A DNA stretch of 64,000 nt from Variovorax sp. OAS795 (GCF_040546685.1 NZ_JBEPOH010000001.1:4030001-4094000), one strand, 5' to 3'. Shown: positions 17,239 to 26,424, counted from the stretch's first letter. Notes: generated by a model not told the origin, from the letters alone. A program made the numbers and translations.

Positions 17239-18537
17239 TCAGCCCTGCATGCGGCGCGGCAGCCACAGCACGATCTCGGGGAAGAAGTAGGTCGCGATCA
17301 CGGCCGCGATCATCAGGAAGAACAGCGGCATCGCGGTGCGTGCGATCCAGGTCACCTCGCGCTTGGTCATGCCCTGCAGCACGAACAGGTTGAAGCCCAC
17401 GGGGGGCGTGATCTGCGCCATCTCGACCACCAGCACGATGAAGATGCCGAACCAGATCAGGTCGAAGCCCGCGGCCTCCACGGTGGGCAGCAGCACCGCG
17501 ATCGTCAGCACCACCATCGAGATGCCGTCGAGGAAGCAGCCGAGGATGATGAAGAAGACGATCAGCAGCAGCATCAGGTTGAACGGCGCCAGGTGCAGCG
17601 CGCCAATGAACTCCGCCAGGTGCCGCGGCAGGCCGATGAAGCCCATGGCCAGCGTGAGGAACGCTGCCCCCGCGAGGATCAGGCCGATCATGCAGTAGAC
17701 GCGGCAGGCGGCGACCAGCCCGTCCTTGAAGCGCGCCCAGTCGAGGGACCCTTCGATCTTCGCCAGCACCAGCGCACCGCCGACACCCAGCGCGGCGGCT
17801 TCGGTGGCGGTCGCGATCCCGCTGTAGATGCCGCCAAGCACCAGCGCGATCAGCGACACCACGGGAATCAGGTGGCGCGAGGCATACAGCTTCTGCTTGA
17901 AAGTCATCGCCGCGTCGGCGGCAGGCACCTTGTCCTTGTTGAACAGGGCCCACACGATGATGTAGCCCATGAACAGCGCCGCCAGCATCAGGCCGGGAAT
18001 CACACCGGCCAGGAACAGCTTGGCGATCGACACGTTGGCCGCCACGCCGTAGACGATCATGATGATCGAAGGCGGTATCAGCAGGCCCAGCGTGCCCGCA
18101 CCGGCCAGCGTGCCGACCGAGATGTCGTCAGGGTAGCCACGCTTCTTGAGCTCGGGCAGCGTGATCTTGCCGATGGTGGCGCAGGTGGCCGCGCTGGAGC
18201 CCGAAATGGCCGCGAAGATGGTGCAGCCGACCACGTTGGTGTGCAGCAGGCGGCCCGGCAGCCGGTCAAGCCAGGGCGCGAGGCCCTTGAACATGTCGTC
18301 GGAGAGCTTGCTGCGGAACAGGATCTCGCCCATCCACAGGAAGAGCGGCAAGGCGGTGAGCGTCCAGCTCGACGTGGAGCCCCAGATGGTGAGCATCATG
18401 CTGTCACCCACCGGCCGCTGGGTGAACACCTCCATGCCGACCAGCGCCACCGCCAGCAGCGACAGGCCGATCCACAGGCCCGAGCCCAGTACCGCGAACA
18501 GCAGCACGATGAGGGCAAATGCAATAACGAGGTCCAT
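17239..18537 (-). CDS. TRAP transporter large permease, DctM-type
   Basis: 432 residues, almost wholly hydrophobic with about 12 membrane segments. Family marks: an early PLFLWMGEIL segment, AAISGSSAATCATIG, GLLIPPSIIMIVYG (the repeated IPPS motif) and late ITPPVGFNLFVLQG. It forms the Na+-coupled translocation unit with the DctQ-type protein whose gene ends 22 nt upstream. The start ATG 18537 lacks a strong Shine-Dalgarno, so coupling to the upstream gene is likely. Confidence 0.88.
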   Translation of the reverse strand: MDLVIAFALIVLLFAVLGSGLWIGLSLLAVALVGMEVFTQRPVGDSMMLTIWGSTSSWTLTALPLFLWMGEILFRSKLSDDMFKGLAPWLDRLPGRLLHTNVVGCTIFAAISGSSAATCATIGKITLPELKKRGYPDDISVGTLAGAGTLGLLIPPSIIMIVYGVAANVSIAKLFLAGVIPGLMLAALFMGYIIVWALFNKDKVPAADAAMTFKQKLYASRHLIPVVSLIALVLGGIYSGIATATEAAALGVGGALVLAKIEGSLDWARFKDGLVAACRVYCMIGLILAGAAFLTLAMGFIGLPRHLAEFIGALHLAPFNLMLLLIVFFIILGCFLDGISMVVLTIAVLLPTVEAAGFDLIWFGIFIVLVVEMAQITPPVGFNLFVLQGMTKREVTWIARTAMPLFFLMIAAVIATYFFPEIVLWLPRRMQG

Positions 18538-18559
18538 TTTTTGTCTCTTTGGTTCTTGT

Positions 18560-19069
18560 TTACTCGACGTGGGCCGTTTCGTCGGTGGCCTTGATGAAGC
18601 TCTCGCCGCGCCCGCGCTGCAGCAGCGCATGGCCGAAGGACAGCGCGAATCCGATGCAGCCCAGGGCCATGCTGATCTGCGGAATCCACAGCGGTGAGGC
18701 ATCGGCGGATGGCGAGATGTCATGGGTCATGTAGGACACCCAGACCAGCCGGCCCGCATACCAGGCGATGTACGCCGAGAGCCCGAAGGCCGCGGCCAGG
18801 CACCACCATTCGAGCGCGTTGCGCAGCCTGGGCGGCATGCGGTCCAGCAGCAGCGTCACACGGATGTGGTCGCCGTGCTGGAGCGTGGCCGGCAGCGCGA
18901 GGAACAGGGCCGCGGCAATGGCGTACCCGGCGTAGGCATCGAGGCCCTGGATATCCCAGTGGGCCTCGCGGGCCACCACGCCCAGCAGCACGGTGATGAA
19001 CGCGGCCAGCATGGCCACGCAGGCCAGCGCCATCAGCAGTTTGTAGAAATTCAGAACGAGCTTGTCCAC
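18560..19069 (-). CDS. TRAP transporter small permease, DctQ-type
   Basis: 169 residues with four predicted membrane segments, as expected for DctQ. Conserved QHGDHIRVTLLLDRM after the second helix matches the family HxRVD-type loop. The start is GTG 19069, supported by AGGAG seven bases upstream; no ATG lies nearby in frame. It lies between the binding protein (19150-20115) and the DctM gene, giving the usual P-Q-M order. Confidence 0.82.
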   Translation of the reverse strand: MDKLVLNFYKLLMALACVAMLAAFITVLLGVVAREAHWDIQGLDAYAGYAIAAALFLALPATLQHGDHIRVTLLLDRMPPRLRNALEWWCLAAAFGLSAYIAWYAGRLVWVSYMTHDISPSADASPLWIPQISMALGCIGFALSFGHALLQRGRGESFIKATDETAHVE

Positions 19070-19149
19070 CGTACGCTCCTGGTTCGGGATCACAACGAAA
19101 AAAGGCGAAAAGGCAGCGGGAGCGACCGTCCCGCCGCCGGGGAGCGGAC

Positions 19150-20115
19150 TTAAGGCTTGCGGTAGGCGTCGATCACGGCCTGGCCTTCGGGACCCGCGGT
19201 CTTGAGCCATTCGGCCGTCATGGTCTCGCCGATGGCGGCCAGTGCGGCCTTGATGCTGTCCGACGGCGCGGCGATCGTCATTCCCTTGGCGGCCAGTTCC
19301 TTGATGTACTCGCCGTCCGCTTTCTCGCTGGTGGCCCAGCCGCGGACCTCGGCCGCGGCGGCGGCTTTCAGCACGGCGTCCTGCGTCGGCTTGTCGAGCG
19401 CATCGAAAGCCTTCTGGCTCACCACCGTCGCATTGCGCGGCAGCCAGGCATTGACCGGATACAGATACTTCACTTGCTCGTACAGCTTGCTCTCCACGCC
19501 GCTGGCGCTCGAAGTGAGGAAGTTCTGCACCCCGCCGGTCGCCAGGGCCTGCCCCAGTTCGGCCAACTGGATGGTCACCGGCTGCGCCTTGAGCAATTGC
19601 GCGATGCGCGCCGTGGCGGGGTTGTAGGTGCGCATCTTGGTACCCACCAGATCGGCAGGGGTGTTGACGGCCTTGATCGAATACAGCGACTGCCCCGGCC
19701 ATGGCACGGAGAACAGCAGCTTCATGCCCTGCGAGGCGAGCAGCTTGTCCTGCGCCGGCTTGGCAGCTTCGTACAGCCGCCTGGCCGCGGGATAGCTGGT
19801 GGCCAGGAAGGGGATGGAGTCGGCACCGAACAGTGGATTCTCGTTGGCCGCACCCGAAAGGATGAACTCGGCCACGGGCACCTGGCCGGTCTGCACCGCA
19901 CGCTTGATCTCGTTGGCCTTGTAGAGCGAGGCGCCCGGATGCAGCGTGATCTTGAGCTTGCCGCCCGTGAGCTGGTCCACCTCGTTGGCGAACTGCTGCA
20001 CGTTCTGGGTCTGGAAGCTGTTGGCGGCGTAGCCGGTGGGCAGGTCCCACTTGGTCTGGGCCGAGGCGACCCCGGCAAAGGCGACAGCGGAAAGGCAGAG
20101 CACGATGTTTTTCAT
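19150..20115 (-). CDS. TRAP transporter substrate-binding protein (DctP-type), copy 1 of this operon
   Basis: 321 residues, Sec signal MKNIVLCLSAVAFAGVASA. The DctP fold includes the ligand arginine block GTKMRTYNPAT and NAWLPRN. It is the proximal binding protein for the Q and M permeases directly downstream and paralogous to the product of 16235-17197. Expression from the LysR-headed transcript is probable. The bound solute is not visible; the 5-oxoprolinase and DUF1445 genes in the same operon hint at 5-oxoproline or D-glutamate. Confidence 0.82.
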   Translation of the reverse strand: MKNIVLCLSAVAFAGVASAQTKWDLPTGYAANSFQTQNVQQFANEVDQLTGGKLKITLHPGASLYKANEIKRAVQTGQVPVAEFILSGAANENPLFGADSIPFLATSYPAARRLYEAAKPAQDKLLASQGMKLLFSVPWPGQSLYSIKAVNTPADLVGTKMRTYNPATARIAQLLKAQPVTIQLAELGQALATGGVQNFLTSSASGVESKLYEQVKYLYPVNAWLPRNATVVSQKAFDALDKPTQDAVLKAAAAAEVRGWATSEKADGEYIKELAAKGMTIAAPSDSIKAALAAIGETMTAEWLKTAGPEGQAVIDAYRKP

Positions 20116-20170
20116 TGGATGTACCTGTTGAAGATGCTGACGGGTTGAGGCAAGGGAAAGTGGGTCCGGC

Positions 20171-21463
20171 TCAGTTCTGGCGCAGATCGCGTCCGCGCGT
20201 CTCCGGAAGACAGAAGGCGACCACGACGACCATCGCGTAGGCCACCGCCGCGCACACGCCGATTGCGGTGCCGAGCGGAAGGTGCATGCGGTCGCTCAGC
20301 ACCCCGACCAGCGCCGGGAAGGTGGCCCCGATGCCGCGTCCGAAGTTGTAGCAAAAGCCCTGCCCCGAGCCGCGCAGCTCATTGGGGAAAAGCTCCGCGA
20401 GGAAGGCGCCCGCGCCGCTGAAGATGCCCGACATGAAGAAGCCGAGGGGGAAGCCGAGCACCAGCATCAGGCCGTCGGTGATGGGCAGCAGCGTGTAGGC
20501 GTACACCAGCGACCCTGCGCCCACGGCAAAGAGCATGAAGGCGCGGCGGCGGCCCAGGCGGTCCGACAGGTAGGCGCCGCACAGGTAGCCGATGAACGCA
20601 CCTGCGATGAACATGAACTGGTAGCCGCCCGAGCCCAGCACCGTGAGATGGCGCTCGTTCTTCAGGAAGGTCGGCAGCCAGACGCCGATGGCGTAGTAGC
20701 CGCCCTGCATGCCGGTGAACAGCAGGCTCGCGAGCACGGTGGTGCGCAGCATGCCGGGCTTGAAGATTGCAAGGAAGTTGCCGCTGCGTTCGCCGCGCTC
20801 GACGGCGGCGCGGCTTTGAACGTAGATCTCGGGGTCGCGGATCGAGCGGCGGATGAAGACGATCAGCAGTGCCGGCAGCAGGCCCAGCATGAACATGACG
20901 CGCCACGAATACTCCGGCGGCAGGAAGGAGAACAGTGCCATCGACACCAGCACCGCCGCCCCCCAGCCGATGGCCCAGCTGCTCTGGACCAGGCCCACCG
21001 CCTTTCCGCGGTAGGCGGGCCGGATCATCTCGGCGATGAGCACCGAGCCCACGGCCCATTCGCCGCCGAAGCCCAGGCCCTGCAGCGTGCGGGCGATCAG
21101 CAGTTGCTCGGGTGTCTGGGCCAGGCCGCAGGCAAAGGTGAAGATCGCGAACACCAGGATGGTGAGCTGCAGGATGCGCACGCGGCCGTACTTGTCGGCC
21201 AGGATCCCGGCGCCCCAGCCGCCGAAGGCGGAAGCCACCAGCGTGGCGGTGCCGATCAGTCCCACCTCGGTCTTGCTCATGCCCCACAGCGACAGCAGGA
21301 TGGGCGTGACCAGCGGCAGCGTGTAGTAGTCGAAGGCATCGACCGCATAGCCGCTGAAGGAAGCGGTGAGCGTGCGCTTCTCGTTGGGATCGAGCGTGCG
21401 CAGCCAGCTGCCTTCGGCCGGTGTGTCGTCGACCGCCTGCGTGGCGTCGAGGGTGGTTTTCAT
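20171..21463 (-). CDS. MFS transporter, sialate/aromatic-acid-type symporter
   Basis: 430 residues, 12 membrane segments. Early FSGYAVDAFDYYTLPLVTPI, the loop 2-3 motif GILADKYGRVRIL, LQGLGFGGEWAVGSVLIAEM and the loop 8-9 copy YLSDRLGRRRAF place it near NanT-type (sialate:H+) symporters. AGGAGACAAAG precedes ATG 21463. It is the third gene of the LysR-DUF1445 group and offers a second uptake route beside the TRAP system. Substrate unknown. Confidence 0.78.
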   Translation of the reverse strand: MKTTLDATQAVDDTPAEGSWLRTLDPNEKRTLTASFSGYAVDAFDYYTLPLVTPILLSLWGMSKTEVGLIGTATLVASAFGGWGAGILADKYGRVRILQLTILVFAIFTFACGLAQTPEQLLIARTLQGLGFGGEWAVGSVLIAEMIRPAYRGKAVGLVQSSWAIGWGAAVLVSMALFSFLPPEYSWRVMFMLGLLPALLIVFIRRSIRDPEIYVQSRAAVERGERSGNFLAIFKPGMLRTTVLASLLFTGMQGGYYAIGVWLPTFLKNERHLTVLGSGGYQFMFIAGAFIGYLCGAYLSDRLGRRRAFMLFAVGAGSLVYAYTLLPITDGLMLVLGFPLGFFMSGIFSGAGAFLAELFPNELRGSGQGFCYNFGRGIGATFPALVGVLSDRMHLPLGTAIGVCAAVAYAMVVVVAFCLPETRGRDLRQN

Positions 21464-21498
21464 GCTTTGTCTCCTGTCTTTATTTGGAATTCGGAGCG

Positions 21499-22314
21499 CT
21501 AGAACGCGGCCAGGCTGTGGTGGAGCAGGTCGGTGACCAGCATCGAACCCGGCGCATGGGTGATGGCGAACGGCAGCCTGGCGGCGGCCAACGCGGCCTG
21601 GGGCGTGACGCCGCAAGCCCAGAACACAGGTACTTCGTCGGGCATGACTTCGACGGAATCGCCGTAGTCGGGATCGGCAATCGACCGGATGCCGATCAGC
21701 TCCGGATCGCCGATGTGCACCGGCGCGCCGTGCACCGCCGGAAAGCGCGAGGTGATCTGCACCGCGCGAATGGCATCGACGGCGCGCAGCGGGCGCATCG
21801 ACACCACCATCGGACCGTGGAAAGGACCCGCCGGCGTCGTCGCCACGGTGGTGCGGTACATCGCCACATTGCGGCCTTGCTCCACATGGCGCAGCGGTAT
21901 GCCCTCGGCCATCAGCGCATGCTCGAAGGTGAAGGAGCAGCCGATGACGAAGCTGACCAGGTCACCGGTCCAGAGCGCGCGGATGTCGGTGGGCTCGTCC
22001 ACCAGCACGCCGTCGCGCCACACGCGGTAGCGCGGCAGGTCGCTGCGGATGTCGATGTCATCCCCGAGCGCCGGCATCGCAGGGTCGCCGGCTTCGGACA
22101 CGCCGAGCAGCGGGCACGGCTTGGGATTGGCCTTGCAGAAACGCAGGAAGTCGATCGAATGCGCCTTCGGCAGGATCACCAGGTTGCCCTGGACGTGGGC
22201 GTTTGCGAGCCCGCTGGTGTGGCTCGAGAGAGAGCCATTGCGGCAGGCATGGCGCACGTCCAGCGCGCTGCTGCCTGCGCCGGGCTGTTCTACGAAGGAG
22301 GGGCGGTTTGACAT
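21499..22314 (-). CDS. DUF1445 (YcsI-family) protein, putative D-glutamate cyclase
   Basis: 271 residues, full-length for the family once annotated 'putative hydro-lyase'. Typical segments: [24 protein letters not shown] (shown split: [10 protein letters not shown] then [13 protein letters not shown]), [29 protein letters not shown] and [15 protein letters not shown]. The mammalian DUF1445 protein DGLUCY converts D-glutamate to 5-oxo-D-proline, and Bacillus ycsI sits beside the unrelated 5-oxoprolinase genes pxpABC. Finding it four to seven genes from oplAH in one operon supports a shared 5-oxoproline theme. Catalytic residues of the family are not well defined, so activity is inference. Confidence 0.72.
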   Translation of the reverse strand: MSNRPSFVEQPGAGSSALDVRHACRNGSLSSHTSGLANAHVQGNLVILPKAHSIDFLRFCKANPKPCPLLGVSEAGDPAMPALGDDIDIRSDLPRYRVWRDGVLVDEPTDIRALWTGDLVSFVIGCSFTFEHALMAEGIPLRHVEQGRNVAMYRTTVATTPAGPFHGPMVVSMRPLRAVDAIRAVQITSRFPAVHGAPVHIGDPELIGIRSIADPDYGDSVEVMPDEVPVFWACGVTPQAALAAARLPFAITHAPGSMLVTDLLHHSLAAF

Positions 22315-22354
22315 TTGGCGTTTTGGATGCCGGATGCATCGCTGTGGTGATGCG

Positions 22355-22373
22355 CCGGATTGTGAGAATCCGG
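22355..22373. promoter_or_regulatory. Perfect inverted repeat between lysR and the DUF1445 gene
   Basis: CCGGATT-GTGAG-AATCCGG: 7-bp arms around 5 nt, in the 89-nt gap. It could be a regulator operator at an internal promoter (the core resembles a dyad LysR box) or a stem-loop after lysR; no U-tract follows, which argues against a terminator. Confidence 0.35.
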
Positions 22374-22403
22374 GCTCACGAACGCCAACGCAAAGTTTCT
22401 TTC

Positions 22404-23309
22404 TCAGCTCATCGATTTTTTCGATGAGCCCGCGCGGTGCGAGGCATGCACCACGGCGGAGCCGAGCGCAGCCTCGGGCAACGGGGAAGAGGGATCGTCG
22501 CGGTAGCTGGCATAGATGGGCAGGGGCTCCATCGCATCGTCGCAAGGCAGCACGCGCAGCGGCAGGCGCCGGGCCAGCGGCTCGACCACCGCACGCGGCA
22601 GCGTGGCCACGCCGAAGCCCGCTTCCACCAGCTGCGCCATGGCCGAGATCGACGAGATCGCATGCACCCGCGGCGGCGGGCTGCCGGCGTCGCGGAACAG
22701 CTCCAGCAGCGCCACGTGCGGCTGCGAGCCGCGCTGGAAGGTCAGCAGGTCCAGCGAGAGCAGGTCCGGCAGCCGGTAGCGCCGTTTCAGGTGCAACTCG
22801 CGGTGGCCGACGAAGCACATGGGCATGGGCGGCACGGCGCGCGTGCGCACGCCGTCGCCGGCCGCGGGCAACGCGGCGAACACCAGGTCCTGCTTGCCGC
22901 GCTGGAGCTGGTCGACCAGCACCGGCGTGGTTTCGACCGTGAGCTCCAGCTCGAAGTCGGGGTGCGTCGCCTGCATGTGCTTGAGCCAGCCGGTGAGCCA
23001 GCTGTGCACCACCGATTCGATCGCACCCACGCGCAGCACCGCCTCGCGCACGGCGCCCGAACCCATCTCCGCCTTGATGTGCATCTGCATCTCGAGCAGC
23101 TTCTGCGCAAAGGCATGGAAGCGCTGCCCCGCCACCGTGAGGCGGAACTGCTTGTCGCGACGGTCCAGCAGCAGCACGCCCAGCTCCCGCTCGAGCGCGG
23201 CAATGCGGCTGGAGAGCGCCGACTGCGTGATGTGCAGCTTCTCGGCCGCACGGGTGACGCTCTTGAGCGCCACGGCCCAGTGAAAGGCTTCAACGAATCG
23301 CAGGTTCAT
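22404..23309 (-). CDS. LysR-family transcriptional regulator
   Basis: 301 residues. The N-terminal winged HTH ([20 protein letters not shown], then [15 protein letters not shown]) is canonical; the remainder is the two-lobed effector domain, with a late GFGVATLP segment that lines the ligand cleft. It is the first gene of the leftward group and faces a divergent TRAP operon across 244 nt. It may regulate either or both. Effector unknown. Confidence 0.82.
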   Translation of the reverse strand: MNLRFVEAFHWAVALKSVTRAAEKLHITQSALSSRIAALERELGVLLLDRRDKQFRLTVAGQRFHAFAQKLLEMQMHIKAEMGSGAVREAVLRVGAIESVVHSWLTGWLKHMQATHPDFELELTVETTPVLVDQLQRGKQDLVFAALPAAGDGVRTRAVPPMPMCFVGHRELHLKRRYRLPDLLSLDLLTFQRGSQPHVALLELFRDAGSPPPRVHAISSISAMAQLVEAGFGVATLPRAVVEPLARRLPLRVLPCDDAMEPLPIYASYRDDPSSPLPEAALGSAVVHASHRAGSSKKSMS

Positions 23310-23553
23310 CGCTTTCCGGTCGTCCGGCTCCTTGAGTGCGCGAGCCGCGAGTGTCGCCTGAGCGGGCGCCGTGCTGCGCGTGCCGGGCGCCTGGGACGGT
23401 CGGCCGATGCCGATTTCGAGACGGTGATTCGCGATTACGTCCGTGAAAATCCCGACGCCGTGAAGCTTCCGGTTACGGCATAGTCAAGCGACTACCTGCG
23501 GAGTGCCATTTTTGGCTTCGGCTTCGCGCCTTCTTTTCTCTGGAGACAACACA

Positions 23554-24525
23554 ATGAAATTGACCCGACTGGCCGCCGGCCTGGTTCTGGGCATGGGCAT
23601 GGCCTGCGCGGCTTTTGCGCAGACCACCATGAAGATCAGCATTTCGACCGCGCAGAACTCGCACCAGGGCGTGGCGATCGACGTCTTTGCCAAGGAAGTC
23701 GAAAAGCGCACCGGGGGCCGCTACAAGGTCCAGACCTTCTATAACGGCGCGCTCGGCGGCGAGCGCGAGTCGATCGAGGCCGTGCAGCTCGGCACCCAGG
23801 AGCTGGCGCTCTCCTCGACCGGTCCGGTGCCCAACTTCGTGCCGGAGACGAAGATCCTCGACGTGCCGTTCCTGTTCCGCGACAAGGCGCATGCGCGCGC
23901 CGTGCTCGACGGCCCCATCGGCCAGGATCTCCTGACCAAGTTCGACGCCAAGGGGTTCAAGGCGCTGGCCTGGGCCGAGAACGGCTTCCGCCACATGACC
24001 AACAGCAAGCGCGACGTCAAGGCGCCCGAAGACCTCAAGGGCCTGAAGATGCGCACCATGGAAAACCCGGTGCACATCGCGGCCTACAAGTCGTTCGGCA
24101 TCGTCACCACGCCCATGGCCTTCCCCGAAGTGTTCACCGCCCTGCAGCAGGGCACGGTCGACGGGCAGGAAAACCCGCTGTCGGTCATCATCGCCGCCAA
24201 GTTCGACCAGGTGCAAAAGCACCTGTCGCTCACCGGCCATGTCTACTCGCCCTGCATCTTCCTGATGAACAAGGCGTCGTTCGACAAGCTCAGCGCGGCC
24301 GACAAGCAGGCCTTCCTCGAAGCCGCGAAGGAAGGCACCAAGGCCAACCGCGCCCGTGTGGACGAAGACGATGCCAAGGGCGTGGCCGACCTGCGCGCCA
24401 AGGGCATGACCGTGATCGACAACGTCGACAAGTCCAAGTTCGTGGCCGCGCTGGCACCCGTCAACGCGCAGTTCGAGAAGGACTTCGGCAAGGCCAACCT
24501 CGACAAGATCCGCGAGTACAAGTGA
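23554..24525 (+). CDS. TRAP transporter substrate-binding protein, DctP/C4-dicarboxylate-type
   Basis: 323 residues with signal peptide MKLTRLAAGLVLGMGMACAAFA. The DctP signature LKGLKMRTMENPVH (ligand arginine) and FPEVFTALQQGTVDGQENP (with the paired asparagine region) are intact, as in C4-dicarboxylate-binding members. TGGAGACAAC precedes ATG 23554. A strong intrinsic terminator follows it at 24558-24588, ahead of the permease genes. Ligand is likely a small carboxylate, not resolved further. Divergent from lysR. Confidence 0.85.
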   Translation: MKLTRLAAGLVLGMGMACAAFAQTTMKISISTAQNSHQGVAIDVFAKEVEKRTGGRYKVQTFYNGALGGERESIEAVQLGTQELALSSTGPVPNFVPETKILDVPFLFRDKAHARAVLDGPIGQDLLTKFDAKGFKALAWAENGFRHMTNSKRDVKAPEDLKGLKMRTMENPVHIAAYKSFGIVTTPMAFPEVFTALQQGTVDGQENPLSVIIAAKFDQVQKHLSLTGHVYSPCIFLMNKASFDKLSAADKQAFLEAAKEGTKANRARVDEDDAKGVADLRAKGMTVIDNVDKSKFVAALAPVNAQFEKDFGKANLDKIREYK

Positions 24526-24557
24526 TCCGGCTGCCGTCCGATCGACGGCTTGCTTGC

Positions 24558-24588
24558 GCCCGCCCGGATCGGCCCGGCGGGCTTTTTT
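24558..24588 (+). terminator. Intrinsic terminator between the dctP-type and dctQ-type genes
   Basis: GCCCGCC (24558-24564) pairs with GGCGGGC (24576-24582), followed at once by six T residues. It lies 33 nt after the binding-protein stop and 20 nt before the small permease start. Partial termination here would give an excess of binding protein over permease, as is common for TRAP and ABC operons. Confidence 0.8.
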
Positions 24589-24607
24589 GTTTTGAAGTCA
24601 GGTGCAG

Positions 24608-25102
24608 ATGAAAGAAAAATTCCTCGGCATCGAGCGCTGGACCACCGGCTTCTCGATGATCGCCGCCTGCGTGATGCTGGTCATTGCATCGGGCCTGGGC
24701 GTGTTCCAGATCGTCACGCGCTTCGTGCTCGAGCAGCCCGCCGAATGGAGTGAGATCCTGATCCGCATGAGCCTGATCTGGATGGTGTTCCTCGGCATCC
24801 CAATGGCCTTCCGGCAGGGCGCGATGGTGAGCGTGGACGTGCTCTACCGCTGGAGCCCGCCGGGCGTCAAGCGCGTGCTCGACGCCGTGGTCAGCCTTGC
24901 GGCGCTGGCGCTGATGCTGGTCATCCTGTGGTGGGGCTGGGACTACGCCATGCGTGGCCGGGTGCAATCGATGGCCGGGCTCGAAAGCCTGTCGATGATG
25001 TGGTCGTACCTCGCGATGCCGGTCGGCTCGGTTTTCTGCCTGTTCGGCATCGTTGGTAATTTTCTCGATCCCAAGCGGCTTGAGCTGGAGACCGCGCAAT
25101 GA
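24608..25102 (+). CDS. TRAP transporter small permease, DctQ-type
   Basis: 164 residues, four membrane segments. ATG 24608 has AGG six to eight bases upstream; a GTG at 24602 is also in frame. The loop IPMAFRQGAMVSVDVLYRW corresponds to the conserved DctQ loop, and EQPAEWSEILIRMSL matches its first half. The stop overlaps the DctM start (ATGA). It pairs with the DctM protein as the membrane unit for the 23554-24525 binding protein. Confidence 0.84.
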   Translation: MKEKFLGIERWTTGFSMIAACVMLVIASGLGVFQIVTRFVLEQPAEWSEILIRMSLIWMVFLGIPMAFRQGAMVSVDVLYRWSPPGVKRVLDAVVSLAALALMLVILWWGWDYAMRGRVQSMAGLESLSMMWSYLAMPVGSVFCLFGIVGNFLDPKRLELETAQ

Positions 25103-26376
25103 CCCCAGTCATGGTTGCAACGATGGTGCTGTGTTTCGCACTGTCGGTTTCGGTGGCCGTGTCCATCGGGCTCGCGTCGATCCTGGGCATCCAGGTCGCC
25201 AACGTCAACATGCTCATTTCCGTGAAGGAGATGTTCAATTCGATCAACAAGTTTCCGCTGGCGGCCATCCCGTTCTTCATCCTGGCCGGCAACCTGATGG
25301 AAACCGGCGGCATCTCGCGCCGGCTGGTCGAGTTTGCCAAGAGCATCGTGGGCGGCGTGCAGGGCGGCCTGCCGATGACCTGCGTGCTCACCTGCATGAT
25401 CTTCGCGGCGGTGTCGGGTTCGTCGGTGGCCACCACCTTCGCCATCGGCGCCATCCTGATCCCCGCGCTCATCAAGCACGGCTACCCCACCGCCTACGCG
25501 GCGGCGCTGCAGGCCACGAGCGCCGAGCTGGGCGTGATCATCCCGCCTTCGATCCCGATGATCCTTTACGGCGTGAGCGCCGAGGTGTCGATCGGCGAGC
25601 TCTTCATTGCGGGTTTCGGCCCCGGCATTCTCATCAGCCTGGCGCTGATGCTGTTCGTCTGGGTCTACTGCAAGTGGCGGGGATGGGGCAAGAACGACGG
25701 CGAGGGCCGCATGCCTTTCGGCAAGGCGGCGTGGCAGGCGGGCTGGGCGCTGCTGATGCCCGTCATCATCCTGGGGGGCATCTACGGCGGCATCTTCACC
25801 CCCACCGAGGCTTCGGCCGTGGCGGTGTTCTATGCGCTGGTGGTGGGCGTGGTGATCTACCGCGAGATCAAGCCCAAGGACCTGTACCTCATCCTGCGCA
25901 AGTCGGTGCTGTCGTCGGCGGTGATCATGTTCATCATCGCCAACGCGGGCCTGTTCGCGTTCCTGATCACGCGCGCGGGCGTGCCCGACGCCATCGGCCA
26001 CTGGCTGCAGGAGGTGCTGAAGTCGCCCGCGATGTTCCTCCTGGGTGTGAACGCGGCGCTGTTCATCATCGGCATGTTCATCGAGACCAGCGCAGCCATC
26101 ATCGTGCTCGCGCCCATCCTCGCGCCGGTGGCGGTGCACTTCGGCATCGACCCGGTGCACTTCGGGCTCATCATGGTGGTGAACCTCGCGCTGGGCATGA
26201 TCACCCCGCCCTTCGGCGTGAACCTGTTCGCGGCCTGCACGGTGGCGCGCATCTCGCTCGACCGGATCGTGACGTACCTGGTGCCCTTCGTGCTGGTGAT
26301 CCTCGCCTGCCTGATGGTGATCACCTACGTGCCCTGGATCTCGCTGGCGCTGCGCGACCTGGTCTACGCCAAGTAG
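25099..26376 (+). CDS. TRAP transporter large permease, DctM-type
   Basis: 425 residues, about 12 membrane segments. Marks of the family: IPFFILAGNLMETGGISRRL, AAVSGSSVATTFAIG, GVIIPPSIPMILYGVSAEVS and GMITPPFGVNLFAAC. The gene overlaps the dctQ-type gene by 4 nt and ends before a terminator at 26398-26424, completing a P-Q-M operon independent of the leftward TRAP genes. Confidence 0.9.
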   Translation: MTPVMVATMVLCFALSVSVAVSIGLASILGIQVANVNMLISVKEMFNSINKFPLAAIPFFILAGNLMETGGISRRLVEFAKSIVGGVQGGLPMTCVLTCMIFAAVSGSSVATTFAIGAILIPALIKHGYPTAYAAALQATSAELGVIIPPSIPMILYGVSAEVSIGELFIAGFGPGILISLALMLFVWVYCKWRGWGKNDGEGRMPFGKAAWQAGWALLMPVIILGGIYGGIFTPTEASAVAVFYALVVGVVIYREIKPKDLYLILRKSVLSSAVIMFIIANAGLFAFLITRAGVPDAIGHWLQEVLKSPAMFLLGVNAALFIIGMFIETSAAIIVLAPILAPVAVHFGIDPVHFGLIMVVNLALGMITPPFGVNLFAACTVARISLDRIVTYLVPFVLVILACLMVITYVPWISLALRDLVYAK

Positions 26377-26397
26377 CCGCGGACGCCAACGACAAGA

Positions 26398-26424
26398 CGG
26401 GCAGCCTCATCGGCTGCCCGTTTT
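26398..26424 (+). terminator. Intrinsic terminator of the rightward TRAP operon
   Basis: CGGGCAGCC, a 5-nt loop (TCATC), GGCTGCCCG, then TTTT: a perfect 9-bp stem 22 nt beyond the DctM-type stop. Confidence 0.85.
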
